A DNA stretch of 22,806 bases, from positions 3,815 through 26,620 of the forward strand of contig DDBN01000057.1 of NCBI GenBank assembly GCA_002333145.1. Direction: 5' to 3'. The position numbers and the translations under genes were made by a program. This document shows positions 15,425 to 22,302 of this stretch, one piece after another. The number at the start of each line of letters is the position of its first letter. Positions within the stretch are counted from its first letter, which is position 1. The notes under the pieces are model-generated. The model had not been told where the DNA came from, did no database searches, and worked only from the letters and a program-made list of their open reading frames with translations. The DNA comes from Moraxellaceae bacterium UBA2031 (GTDB taxonomy: Bacteria > Pseudomonadota > Gammaproteobacteria > Pseudomonadales > Moraxellaceae).

Positions 15425-15442
15425 GGCTGAAAACCCTGCTTG
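15418..15442 (+). other. Hairpin spanning the stop codon of the SPOR gene
   Basis: CAAGTAGGG, seven-base loop, CCCTGCTTG forms a 9-bp RNA stem with one G-U pair. The SPOR gene stop codon (15422-15424) lies inside the 5' arm. No T-run follows, so it is not a canonical rho-independent terminator. It may be a 3'-end stabiliser or a weak or rho-assisted terminator. Its 3' arm overlaps the -35 box of the proposed hslV promoter. Confidence 0.4.
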
Positions 15443-15466
15443 AATTACCTCCAGTTGCCTCCATGT
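15439..15466 (+). promoter_or_regulatory. Candidate sigma-32 (heat-shock) promoter for hslVU
   Basis: CTTGAA (15439-15444) matches the sigma-32 -35 core exactly. After 14 bases comes CTCCATGT (15459-15466), differing from the -10 consensus CCCCATNT at one position. Spacing and sequence are both good. hslVU is a sigma-32 heat-shock operon in E. coli, which fits. No equally good sigma-70 promoter is seen in this 77-base gap. Confidence 0.65.
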
Positions 15467-15467
15467 A

Positions 15468-15491
15468 GTGTGAACGATCCATCGCTCACAC
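15468..15491 (+). promoter_or_regulatory. Dyad/hairpin just upstream of the hslV ribosome-binding site
   Basis: GTGTGA, A, CGAT, CC, ATCG, C, TCACAC: a 24-base dyad with one A/C mismatch. It abuts the AGAGG ribosome-binding sequence of hslV. If transcribed in full it would be a leader hairpin; a stem-loop in the E. coli hslVU leader has been reported to affect the mRNA. If transcription starts near 15474, only its inner part would be in the RNA, and it might then be a DNA operator. Confidence 0.45.
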
Positions 15492-15501
15492 AGAGGTCAA
15501 C

Positions 15502-16053
15502 GTGACCACCATTGTATCCGTCCGCCGTGGCAATCTCGTCGCGCTCGGCGGTGACGGCCAGGTTTCCCTTGGCAACACCGTCATGAAGGGTAAGGCCCGC
15601 AAAGTCCGCCACCTTTACCATAATCAGGTCATTGCCGGATTCGCTGGTGGCACTGCTGATGCCTTCACCCTGTTCGACTATTTCGAAGCCAAACTGCAAA
15701 AGCATGGCGGCCACCTGCTGCGCTCTGCTGTCGAACTGGCCAAAGACTGGCGTACGGATCGCACACTACGTCGGCTTGAGGCAATGCTGGTGGTAGCAGA
15801 CAAAACGACTTCACTGATTATTACCGGAACAGGTGATGTTCTGGAGCCAGAAGAAGGCGTGCTCGCCATCGGTTCTGGCGGCAATTATGCCATGGCCGCC
15901 GCTCGTGCTTTGGTGGAAAACACTGATCTGGATGCCCGCACCATCGTGGAAAAATCACTGACGATTGCTGGCGATATTTGTGTTTTCACCAATCATAACT
16001 TTGTCATTGAAACACTGGCAGCCGAGCCTGCAAAAAATGGAGACACGGCATGA
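15502..16053 (+). CDS. hslV: ATP-dependent protease subunit HslV (ClpQ)
   Basis: Peptidase subunit of the HslUV proteasome-like complex, forming a double hexameric ring in the cytosol. The 183-residue frame begins at GTG 15502 with AGAGG just upstream. The resulting MTTIVSVRRGN start is decisive, because removal of Met exposes the catalytic Thr nucleophile at residue 2. Active-site partners Asp18 and Lys34 (17 and 33 in mature numbering) are present in ALGGDGQVSLG and KGKARKVRHL. GIGSGGNYA-type glycine residues appear as AIGSGGNYAMAAARAL. The stop overlaps the hslU start (ATGA), so the two subunits are coupled. It is slightly longer than the E. coli protein (about 176 residues) owing to a C-terminal extension, LAAEPAKNGDTA. 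Confidence 0.97.
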   Translation: MTTIVSVRRGNLVALGGDGQVSLGNTVMKGKARKVRHLYHNQVIAGFAGGTADAFTLFDYFEAKLQKHGGHLLRSAVELAKDWRTDRTLRRLEAMLVVADKTTSLIITGTGDVLEPEEGVLAIGSGGNYAMAAARALVENTDLDARTIVEKSLTIAGDICVFTNHNFVIETLAAEPAKNGDTA

Positions 16054-17384
16054 GCCAGATGACCCCGCGTGAAATCGTTCATGAATTGGATCGTCACATC
16101 GTCGGCCAAGCCGCAGCCAAACGTGCCGTCGCGTTGGCACTCCGTACCCGCTGGCGCCGTATGCAATTACCAGAAGCACAACGTAATGAAGTTTCACCTA
16201 AAAATATTCTAATGATCGGTCCTACTGGCGTGGGCAAAACGGAAATTGCCCGTCGACTTGCCCGCTTGGCCAATGCGCCTTTTATTAAAGTAGAAGCAAC
16301 CAAGTTTACCGAAGTCGGCTATGTTGGCCGCGATGTAGAAACCATCATTCGTGATCTTGCCGACATGGCCATCAAGATGACTCGCGAGCAGGAAATGCTC
16401 AAAGTAGAGCATCGTGCCTTTGAAGCGGCTGAAGAGCGTATTCTCGATGCATTGCTGCCACCCGCCCGCGTTGGCGATGCAACATCGACAGACAGTCACA
16501 CTCGCCAAATTTTCCGCAAAAAACTGCGTGAAGGTGATCTGGATGATCGCGAAATAGAGATCGACCTGCCACAAGCATCTGTGGGCGTAAACATCATGGC
16601 CCCGCCCGGCATGGAGGACATGAGCAACCAGTTACAGAGCCTCTTTGCCAATATGGGTCAGGGCAAACGCCAAACCCAACGTGTAAAAGTAAAAGAAGCG
16701 GTTAAGCGCCTACAAGAAGACGAAGCCAGCAAGTTGCTTAATGAAGAAGAAATCAAGAGCAAGGCACTGGAAGCTGTTGAGCAAAATGGCATTGTGTTTC
16801 TCGACGAGATCGACAAAGTCTGTCGCCGTGGTGATGCGCATAGCGGTGGCGATGTATCACGCGAAGGCGTACAGCGCGACCTGTTGCCGTTGATTGAAGG
16901 CTGCACCGTTAATACTAAATATGGCATGATCAAAACGGATCACATTTTGTTCATTGCCTCTGGTGCTTTTCATCTGGCCCGTCCTTCAGACTTAATCCCG
17001 GAATTACAAGGGCGCCTGCCGATTCGTGTCGAGCTTGAGCCTTTGTCTCCTGCAGATTTTGAATGCATTCTTACCGAACCACATTTCTCTCTGACCCAGC
17101 AATATCAAGCACTGCTGGCTGCCGAAGGCCTGCAAATCACCTTTAGTCCCGACTGCATCAAGCGCTTGGCTGAAATTGCATGGCAGGTGAACGAGCGCAC
17201 CGAAAACATCGGCGCCCGCCGCTTGCACACCGTGCTGGAAAAGCTATTAGAGGATATTTCCTTCAACGCGGGTGATTTGGCCGCAAAACAACAGGATAAC
17301 GTACTGACACTCACTGCGGCTGACGTAGAGCAGCATCTGGGCGCACTGGTACAGGACGAAGACCTGAGCCGATTCATTCTTTAA
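16050..17384 (+). CDS. hslU: ATP-dependent protease ATPase subunit HslU (ClpY)
   Basis: Hexameric AAA+ unfoldase that feeds substrates into HslV. The 444-residue length is normal. The N-terminus MSQMTPREIVHELDRHIVGQ is typical. Walker A is GPTGVGKT at 57-64, the substrate-gripping pore loop GYVG at 90-93, and Walker B LDEID at 251-255. The intermediate I-domain lies between about 105 and 240 and includes GMEDMSNQLQSLFANMGQG. The arginine and sensor region is in NERTENIGARRLHTVLEKLLED. The protein ends in EDLSRFIL; the family's C-terminal tail inserts into HslV to activate it, and this tail is intact. Translation is coupled to hslV by a four-base overlap. Confidence 0.98.
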   Translation: MSQMTPREIVHELDRHIVGQAAAKRAVALALRTRWRRMQLPEAQRNEVSPKNILMIGPTGVGKTEIARRLARLANAPFIKVEATKFTEVGYVGRDVETIIRDLADMAIKMTREQEMLKVEHRAFEAAEERILDALLPPARVGDATSTDSHTRQIFRKKLREGDLDDREIEIDLPQASVGVNIMAPPGMEDMSNQLQSLFANMGQGKRQTQRVKVKEAVKRLQEDEASKLLNEEEIKSKALEAVEQNGIVFLDEIDKVCRRGDAHSGGDVSREGVQRDLLPLIEGCTVNTKYGMIKTDHILFIASGAFHLARPSDLIPELQGRLPIRVELEPLSPADFECILTEPHFSLTQQYQALLAAEGLQITFSPDCIKRLAEIAWQVNERTENIGARRLHTVLEKLLEDISFNAGDLAAKQQDNVLTLTAADVEQHLGALVQDEDLSRFIL

Positions 17385-17396
17385 GCGGACTGATAC

Positions 17397-17768
17397 ATGC
17401 AACCGAGCGAGCTACGCTACCGCCGCGCCGAGCGTGAGTTGGTACTGACTTGGGATGACGGCACCCACACATTGAGTGCCGAGTTCCTGCGTGTGCACTC
17501 ACCCTCTGCCGAAGTACAGGACCATGACGGGCGTGGTGGTGTACTGCCCTTGCACAAGCAAGAGGTGGCTATTACGGCTATCGAGCCCATCGGTAACTAT
17601 GCCGTTCGGCTGGTGTTCTCAGATGGGCACAATACTGGCTTGTACAGCTGGGAGACGCTGCACCGTCTTTGTCAGGAGCATGACCATCTCTGGGCGGTGT
17701 ATCAGGCGGCAGTTGCATCCACTGAGCCTATTGACCCAGGCAAGCCCGTCCAAACCTTCCAGCCCTAA
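17397..17768 (+). CDS. DUF971 family protein (gamma-butyrobetaine hydroxylase-like N-terminal domain)
   Basis: Small cytosolic protein of 123 residues. The DUF971 fold is recognised from ELVLTWDDGTHTLSAEFLRVH near the start (W-D-G, then L...LR..SP) and from the later segment AIEPIGNYAVRLVFSDGHNTGLYSWETLHRL (G-Y-A, F-DGH-TG-YSW). The same domain forms the N-terminal part of gamma-butyrobetaine hydroxylases and is found fused to or near Mrp/ApbC-type Fe-S proteins, but the function of the stand-alone form is unknown. It follows hslU by 12 bases and is probably in the hslVU transcript; the same gene follows hslU in Pseudomonas. In Pseudomonas the polyhydroxyalkanoate genes come next, but here they are absent. 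Confidence 0.9.
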   Translation: MQPSELRYRRAERELVLTWDDGTHTLSAEFLRVHSPSAEVQDHDGRGGVLPLHKQEVAITAIEPIGNYAVRLVFSDGHNTGLYSWETLHRLCQEHDHLWAVYQAAVASTEPIDPGKPVQTFQP

Positions 17769-17805
17769 AGTCCGTCCGCTGAACGGTCATACTTCTTTTG
17801 TGACG

Positions 17806-17845
17806 GTGCTGCCCAATCCATGGGCGGCACAGTACAATTCGCCCA
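17806..17845 (+). other. Strong hairpin with a competing downstream arm in the DUF971-FFLEELY gap
   Basis: GTGCTGCCCA (17806-17815), loop ATCCA, TGGGCGGCAC (17821-17830) forms a 10-bp RNA stem with one G-U pair. A second CGCCCA at 17840-17845 can pair instead with TGGGCG (17821-17826), so the two structures exclude each other. No T-run follows the first stem. It could be a 3'-end structure of the hslVU transcript or part of an attenuator. Structure is seen, function is inferred. Confidence 0.45.
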
Positions 17846-17864
17846 ATAATTACCGTCGCGAATG

Positions 17865-17889
17865 AAATCTTCAGAGAAATGGAAGATTT
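17865..17889 (+). terminator. AT-rich inverted repeat followed by T-rich DNA (weak terminator candidate)
   Basis: AAATCTTC, nine-base loop, GAAATG-adjacent arm GAAGATTT, then TTCT. The 8-bp stem is perfect, but it has only three G-C pairs (C-G, C-G, G-C class) and the T tract is short, so termination would be weak. It overlaps the proposed promoter of the next gene, so it may equally be an operator. Confidence 0.33.
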
Positions 17890-17898
17890 TTCTATATA
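17870..17898 (+). promoter_or_regulatory. Candidate sigma-70 promoter for the FFLEELY-type gene
   Basis: TTCAGA (17870-17875) and TATATA (17893-17898) are separated by the ideal 17 bases. Each hexamer matches consensus at four to five positions. Transcription would start near 17905, 25 bases before the chosen start codon. It suggests that the unknown gene, and perhaps ubiE-ubiJ-ubiB after it, can be expressed separately from hslVU. Confidence 0.45.
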
Positions 17899-17929
17899 GA
17901 TCAATTAGTTAATGCATACGGAGTTCCCG

Positions 17930-18706
17930 ATGAACGCTGCCAGCACCGGCTCTCAGGCCCCTGAACTAGTCCATACCCCGGAAGGCCAGCCGCTGCGACG
18001 CGATGACATCAAGACTCTTGCTGACCAGATGCGCTACGAGCTGGGACGCTACCGTGCGTGGCGCTGCCATCACGATGCTGAGTTCCAGGAACGCTTTATT
18101 TCCGTGCAAAAGTGGCTGGCGGGCCGTTTAAGCCGTACCCATGCTGACCTGCTGCAAGACGACCGTTACCGTGCTGTCACCCAGTTCTTTCTCAGCGACC
18201 TTTACGGTGGTCTTGACCTGACAGAGTTGGCTCGCGAAGTAGAGCGCGCCCTGCCCATTGCCACTCGCCTGCTTCCCGACTCCGTCATGCGCACATCCGC
18301 GGTGGCACTGGAGTTGAACGCCATCACCGGTGAGCTCGACGAGGCACTTACCACCGCCCTGTTTGAAACACTGGGCCACACCAAGATTACCGAGGCCGGC
18401 CTCATTGAGGCTTATCGTCTCTGCGATCATCAGAATGCCCGCCTTCGCCAACTCGAGCTGCTAAACGAGCTGGGGGGCGGACTCGACCGCTATGTTCGTT
18501 CACGAGTGATCTATGCCACCTTCAAGATTGCCCATCGCCCGGCACAAATGGCCGGCCTGGGTGGCCTCTATGACTTCCTTGGCCGTGGCTTTGATGTGAT
18601 GCGCCCCATGGGCTCTGCCCAAGACTTTCTTAACCGCTTCATCGGCAAAGAACGCGCCATCGTGGATGCCATCTGCTCTGGCAAATCCGATCCGTTCAAT
18701 CCCTGA
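17930..18706 (+). CDS. Conserved protein of unknown function with FFLEELY-type motif
   Basis: Predicted soluble, mostly helical protein of 258 residues with no signal peptide or membrane segment. The chosen start is ATG 17930, with GGAG six bases upstream. An in-frame ATG at 17912 has no ribosome-binding site. The motif FFLSDLYGG at 86-94, followed by LARE and ALPIATRLLPDSVM, then ALELNAITGELD, resembles a family known to me only as 'FFLEELY proteins', which have no assigned function. A later conserved-looking stretch is RPAQMAGLGGLYDFLGRGFDVM, near the C-terminus, ending FNP. It lies between the DUF971 gene and ubiE, the interval occupied by polyhydroxyalkanoate genes in Pseudomonas. The family assignment is from memory of the motif, and any role is unknown. 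Confidence 0.75.
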   Translation: MNAASTGSQAPELVHTPEGQPLRRDDIKTLADQMRYELGRYRAWRCHHDAEFQERFISVQKWLAGRLSRTHADLLQDDRYRAVTQFFLSDLYGGLDLTELAREVERALPIATRLLPDSVMRTSAVALELNAITGELDEALTTALFETLGHTKITEAGLIEAYRLCDHQNARLRQLELLNELGGGLDRYVRSRVIYATFKIAHRPAQMAGLGGLYDFLGRGFDVMRPMGSAQDFLNRFIGKERAIVDAICSGKSDPFNP

Positions 18707-18755
18707 TTTAGCGCAATCCATCGGCTTTTCCGGCTTGCACCTACGGCAGGGGCAA

Positions 18756-18768
18756 CCGACAATGTCGG
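18756..18768 (+). other. Short hairpin in the gap before ubiE
   Basis: CCGAC, loop AAT, GTCGG: a perfect 5-bp stem 22 bases before the ubiE start, in an 84-base gap with no clear promoter and no good Shine-Dalgarno sequence. It has no T-run. It may affect ubiE translation or be chance. Confidence 0.25.
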
Positions 18769-18790
18769 CTCCCTTGCTGACGACGCCATC

Positions 18791-19576
18791 ATGTCTGACC
18801 AGAAGCCTACCTCTCCTGTGCCACCGGCAACGTCCGGCGGCACCACGCACTTCGGTTACCAGACGGTAGCGGCAACCGAAAAGGCGAAAAAAGTCGCCGA
18901 TGTCTTTCATTCCGTAGCCGACCGCTACGACATCATGAACGACCTGATGTCCTTTGGCGTACACCGCCTCTGGAAACGCTACACGATTGAAATGGCAGGG
19001 GTACGTCCCGGACAGCAGGTACTGGACATTGCCGGCGGCACCGGCGATCTGGCCAAGGCATTCAGTAAGCGTGTTGGCCCAACCGGCAAGGTGATTCTTT
19101 CTGATATCAATGCCTCCATGCTTGGCGTTGGGCGCGATCGCCTGATCGATACCGGCCTCTCGCAAAATCTGGAGTTTGTTCAAGCAAACGCAGAGTGCCT
19201 GCCGTTTGCAGACAACACTTTCGACTTGCTCACCATTTCCTTTGGCCTGCGCAATGTCACGGACAAAGATAAAGCGCTGGCCTCTATGTACCGCGTCCTG
19301 AAGCCGGGTGGTCGCTTACTGGTACTGGAATTCTCAAAGCCAGTGATCGAACCACTGTCCAAAGTTTACGATGCTTACTCGTTTAGCGTGCTGCCGGCAC
19401 TGGGCAAGATCATCACGCAAGATTCTGAAAGCTATCGCTATCTGGCTGAATCAATTCGCATGCACCCTAATCAGGAAACGTTGAAGGGCATGATGGACAG
19501 CGCCGGCTTTGAACGGACGGATTACCAAAACCTCACCGGCGGCATTGTCGCCCTGCACCGTGGATTCAAGCTGTGA
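18791..19576 (+). CDS. ubiE: Ubiquinone/menaquinone C-methyltransferase UbiE
   Basis: SAM-dependent methyltransferase that C-methylates the benzoquinol ring in ubiquinone synthesis (and demethylmenaquinol where menaquinone is made). It has 261 residues. The UbiE signature YDIMNDLMSFGVHRLWKR is at 46-63, the SAM-binding motif I LDIAGGTGD at 78-86, and the second signature RVLKPGGRLLVLEFSKP later in the protein. The N-terminal 20 residues are Pro/Ser/Thr-rich and somewhat longer than in E. coli (251 residues). The stop overlaps the ubiJ start (GTGA). It heads a ubiE-ubiJ-ubiB run, the common gammaproteobacterial arrangement for aerobic ubiquinone synthesis. Confidence 0.97.
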   Translation: MSDQKPTSPVPPATSGGTTHFGYQTVAATEKAKKVADVFHSVADRYDIMNDLMSFGVHRLWKRYTIEMAGVRPGQQVLDIAGGTGDLAKAFSKRVGPTGKVILSDINASMLGVGRDRLIDTGLSQNLEFVQANAECLPFADNTFDLLTISFGLRNVTDKDKALASMYRVLKPGGRLLVLEFSKPVIEPLSKVYDAYSFSVLPALGKIITQDSESYRYLAESIRMHPNQETLKGMMDSAGFERTDYQNLTGGIVALHRGFKL

Positions 19577-20208
19577 GTTCATTGCCGCAAGTACTTGCAC
19601 TCAAGGCCATGGAAAGCCTGATCCGTCAGGCCCTTTCGCTCGACCCTGCCACCGCGCAGCGACTGAAAGCCTATGCCGGCAAACGTATTTATGTAGAAAC
19701 ACGCACACCCGCACTCGGATTATTTGTCTGGCTGGAAAGTGACGGCATTCATCTGCGCACCGAGGGCGATCGTCACCCGCATGCCACCGTTGAAGCGCCC
19801 AGTATTGAGCTGCTCAAAATGGCGCTGAGTAAAGACGCACACTTTATTGGCGGGCCCGTAAAAGTTCACGGCGATGTCATTCTTGTTCAAGAATTGCATG
19901 CTCTGTCACGGGATCTTGATATCGACTGGGAAGCAGGCCTTTCCCGCGTAGTGGGCGATACGTTCTCTCACCCGGTTTCACGTGGACTTAAAAGCCTGTT
20001 CAGCTTTGCCAAGCGCACAACAGATGTTTTCCTGCGCAATACCGGTGAATACCTGCAAGAAGAAAAAGAAATTGTGCCGGTACGCTGGGAAGTGGATGAA
20101 TACTTGAGCGACAACCAAGACTTGCGTGCAGATGCTGATCGTGTGGAAGCACGTCTGGATCGTCTGAAAAAACGCGTGAGCAAACTCGATACAAGCGAAC
20201 CCACCTAA
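19573..20208 (+). CDS. ubiJ: Ubiquinone biosynthesis accessory factor UbiJ (SCP2 domain)
   Basis: Lipid-binding accessory protein of the cytosolic Ubi complex. With UbiK it is thought to bind the hydrophobic ubiquinone intermediates. It has 211 residues. An SCP2/sterol-carrier-like domain occupies about 20-115, with GKRIYVETRTPALGLFVWLE and AHFIGGPVKVHGD (the G-V-V-GD segment of this family). The C-terminal part ends in a charged coiled coil (DADRVEARLDRLKKRVSKL), where UbiK is expected to bind. The start is GTG at 19573 inside the ubiE stop, and the stop shares one base with the ubiB start (TAATG), so all three genes are coupled. Confidence 0.93.
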   Translation: MSSLPQVLALKAMESLIRQALSLDPATAQRLKAYAGKRIYVETRTPALGLFVWLESDGIHLRTEGDRHPHATVEAPSIELLKMALSKDAHFIGGPVKVHGDVILVQELHALSRDLDIDWEAGLSRVVGDTFSHPVSRGLKSLFSFAKRTTDVFLRNTGEYLQEEKEIVPVRWEVDEYLSDNQDLRADADRVEARLDRLKKRVSKLDTSEPT

Positions 20209-21833
20209 TGCTGACTCACCTGCCTCGCCTGCTGGCCATCTGGACCGTGATTGCCCGGTATCGTCTGGATACCTTATTACCGCCCCCGCCCGGCTTACGC
20301 GGCACGATGCTCCTGCTGTTATTACGCCTGCATCCTGCATGGTGGCTGGCAGGGAGCCGCGCCCATCATCCTGCCCGTCTGCGTGAGGCATTCGAGGAAC
20401 TGGGGCCGCTGTTTATCAAACTGGGACAGCTACTCGCCACGCGCCGTGATCTGCTGCCTGCAAACATTCTGGATGAACTGGTCAAACTACAGGACCAAGT
20501 ACCTCCCTTTCCTTCCCGTATCGCCATGGCCATTGTGGAGGCAGAGTTACGTGCGCCTCTCAGCGAAAAGTTCTCACGCTTCGATGAAAAACCTTTAGCC
20601 GCTGCATCGATTGCACAAGTACATACCGCCGCGCTGCCTGACGGTCGCGAGGTCGTGGTGAAGATTCTGCGGCCGGGAGTGGCCGCACAAATTCGTCAAG
20701 ACATGGCCCTGCTGCGCGACCTGACCGCATGGCTGGAAGCACGTATTCCTCAGCTTGCCCAGTTTCATCCACATCGTATTGCCCGTGACTACGAACAGAC
20801 CCTGCTGGATGAAACGGATCTGATCCGCGAAGCAGCCAATACACGGCAGATGCGCCAAAACTTTCTGAACTCCGACATGCTGTATGTGCCGGAAGTGCAC
20901 GATGCCTGGTGCACTACGAATATCATGGTGGCCGAACGTATTTACGGTGTGCCGATTGATGATCAAGCTTCGTTTGCTCGCTTAAACATCAGCCGGCAGC
21001 AGCTTGCCGAGAAAGGCTTTGCCATCTTTTTCAGGCAGTTGCTGGATCACAATTTTTTTCACGCCGACATGCACCCCGGCAATGTCTTTGTAGAAACGAC
21101 CAACCCGACCAACCCTCGCTATATTGCACTCGACATTGCCATCGTTGGTCAGCTCTCCCGTGAAGACCAGCTAACCGTGGCACGTTTAGCACTGGCGTTG
21201 TTTTCCCGTGATTACAGCGAAATCATCCGCGTGGCTCACCGTGCGGGTTGGTTACCTCCGGGGGCCAATTTGAACCAGCTCACCAGCGAAGTCGCACGCA
21301 TCATTGCCCCTATACTGGAAAAGCCAATCGACCAGATTCAGTTTGGCCCAACCTTACTGGCCATCCTCGATATGGCCCGTGAACACCACCTGGAAATCCC
21401 GGTACAGCTGGTGCTGCTGATCAAGACACTGGTGCATGTCGAAGGATTGGGCCGCAGCCTTTATCCGGCACTGGACATCTGGACGCTGGGCAAGCCGCTG
21501 CTAACGCGGTGGCTGAAGGAGCGCGTGGGGCCAGCAGCGCTTATGAAACGCCTAGGAGAGCAAGCGCCTGCAATACTGACCGGCATGCCTGACATGCCCG
21601 ACCTGATTCTGGATGCCCTGACACAAATGCGTCAGAGTGGCCAATGGCAGGATCGGCAGTTGCGTGAAATTGGCAGCTTGCGGCAGGAACTGCGTACTGC
21701 CCGGCGGCAGGATTTTATAGCGCTAGCAGGTATTGCAGCAGGCATGGCAATGGTTGCCCAGCTCTCAGGCAGTAACGCTGTCATTGGAGCATTCATTACG
21801 GGCATTTTCATACTGTGGCGTATAACACGGTGA
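20208..21833 (+). CDS. ubiB: Ubiquinone biosynthesis regulatory protein kinase-like UbiB
   Basis: Membrane-associated atypical kinase-like ATPase (ABC1/ADCK family) needed for ubiquinone synthesis. It has 541 residues, normal length. KxGQ motif KLGQ at 71-74, alanine-rich loop AASIAQVH at 132-139, conserved Lys152 in VVVKILRP, and HADMHPGN at 285-292 are all present. The metal-binding motif usually written DxG (DCG or DFG) reads DIA at 309-311: the Asp is kept but the Gly is replaced by Ala (codon GCC). Two hydrophobic helices at the C-terminus (about 503-539) anchor it in the membrane. One-base overlap with ubiJ. Because all other motifs are intact, I expect it to be functional. Confidence 0.96.
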   Translation: MLTHLPRLLAIWTVIARYRLDTLLPPPPGLRGTMLLLLLRLHPAWWLAGSRAHHPARLREAFEELGPLFIKLGQLLATRRDLLPANILDELVKLQDQVPPFPSRIAMAIVEAELRAPLSEKFSRFDEKPLAAASIAQVHTAALPDGREVVVKILRPGVAAQIRQDMALLRDLTAWLEARIPQLAQFHPHRIARDYEQTLLDETDLIREAANTRQMRQNFLNSDMLYVPEVHDAWCTTNIMVAERIYGVPIDDQASFARLNISRQQLAEKGFAIFFRQLLDHNFFHADMHPGNVFVETTNPTNPRYIALDIAIVGQLSREDQLTVARLALALFSRDYSEIIRVAHRAGWLPPGANLNQLTSEVARIIAPILEKPIDQIQFGPTLLAILDMAREHHLEIPVQLVLLIKTLVHVEGLGRSLYPALDIWTLGKPLLTRWLKERVGPAALMKRLGEQAPAILTGMPDMPDLILDALTQMRQSGQWQDRQLREIGSLRQELRTARRQDFIALAGIAAGMAMVAQLSGSNAVIGAFITGIFILWRITR

Positions 21834-21915
21834 CCTGAGCCAGCGCCTATTCTGATGCTCTTACCTGACAGGAATAAGGTATGCTTTGGCATCAATGCTT
21901 TAATGAAGAATACGC

Positions 21916-22302
21916 ATGAGCTGGCTTGACGATATTCGGTGGGATGAGCAGGGATTGGTCCCGGCTATTGCGCAAGACTACCGTACCGGGCGGGTGCTGA
22001 TGGTGGCCTGGATGAACCGGGAGGCACTGGAGCTAACCGTACAGGAAGGCCGTGGCATTTACTGGTCACGTAGCCGTCGCAAGCTGTGGCGCAAAGGCGA
22101 AGAATCCGGCCATATTCAGAAGCTACATGAGCTTCGTCTGGACTGTGATAGCGATGTCATCATTCTTCAGGTAGAACAACTTGGCGGGATTGCCTGCCAC
22201 ACTGGTCGAGCGTCATGCTTCTACCGCCGATTCGAGAATGGTCAGTGGGTATCGGTAGATGCCGTACTCAAGGACCCGGAAATGATTTACCACCATGAAT
22301 AA
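21916..22302 (+). CDS. hisI: Phosphoribosyl-AMP cyclohydrolase
   Basis: Third step of histidine synthesis: opens the adenine ring of PR-AMP. Cytosolic, 128 residues, monofunctional (in E. coli it is fused to HisE). Metal-binding Asp76, Asp78 and Asp80 lie in LDCDSD, and zinc ligands Cys77, Cys94 and Cys101 are in DCDSD and ACHTGRASCF. The family stretch VLMVAWMNREAL and the arginine-rich YWSRSRRKLWRKGE are visible. The ATG at 21916 has only a weak GAAG upstream. The 82-base gap after ubiB contains a TATGCT -10-like box but no convincing -35, and several 5-bp partial repeats; I see no clear terminator for ubiB there. The end overlaps hisE by eight bases. Confidence 0.97.
   Translation: MSWLDDIRWDEQGLVPAIAQDYRTGRVLMVAWMNREALELTVQEGRGIYWSRSRRKLWRKGEESGHIQKLHELRLDCDSDVIILQVEQLGGIACHTGRASCFYRRFENGQWVSVDAVLKDPEMIYHHE

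Noticed and set aside
18500..19183. 227-residue minus-strand frame spanning the FFLEELY-type gene end and the ubiE start
   Set aside because: It is antisense to two genes with clear features, has no recognisable domain, and fits the pattern of chance open frames in GC-rich DNA.
21834..21915. Partial repeats (TACCT/AGGTA, GATGC/GCATC) and a TATGCT box before hisI
   Set aside because: Arms are only 5 bp with differing loops, and no -35 is properly spaced. Too weak to call an operator, terminator or promoter.
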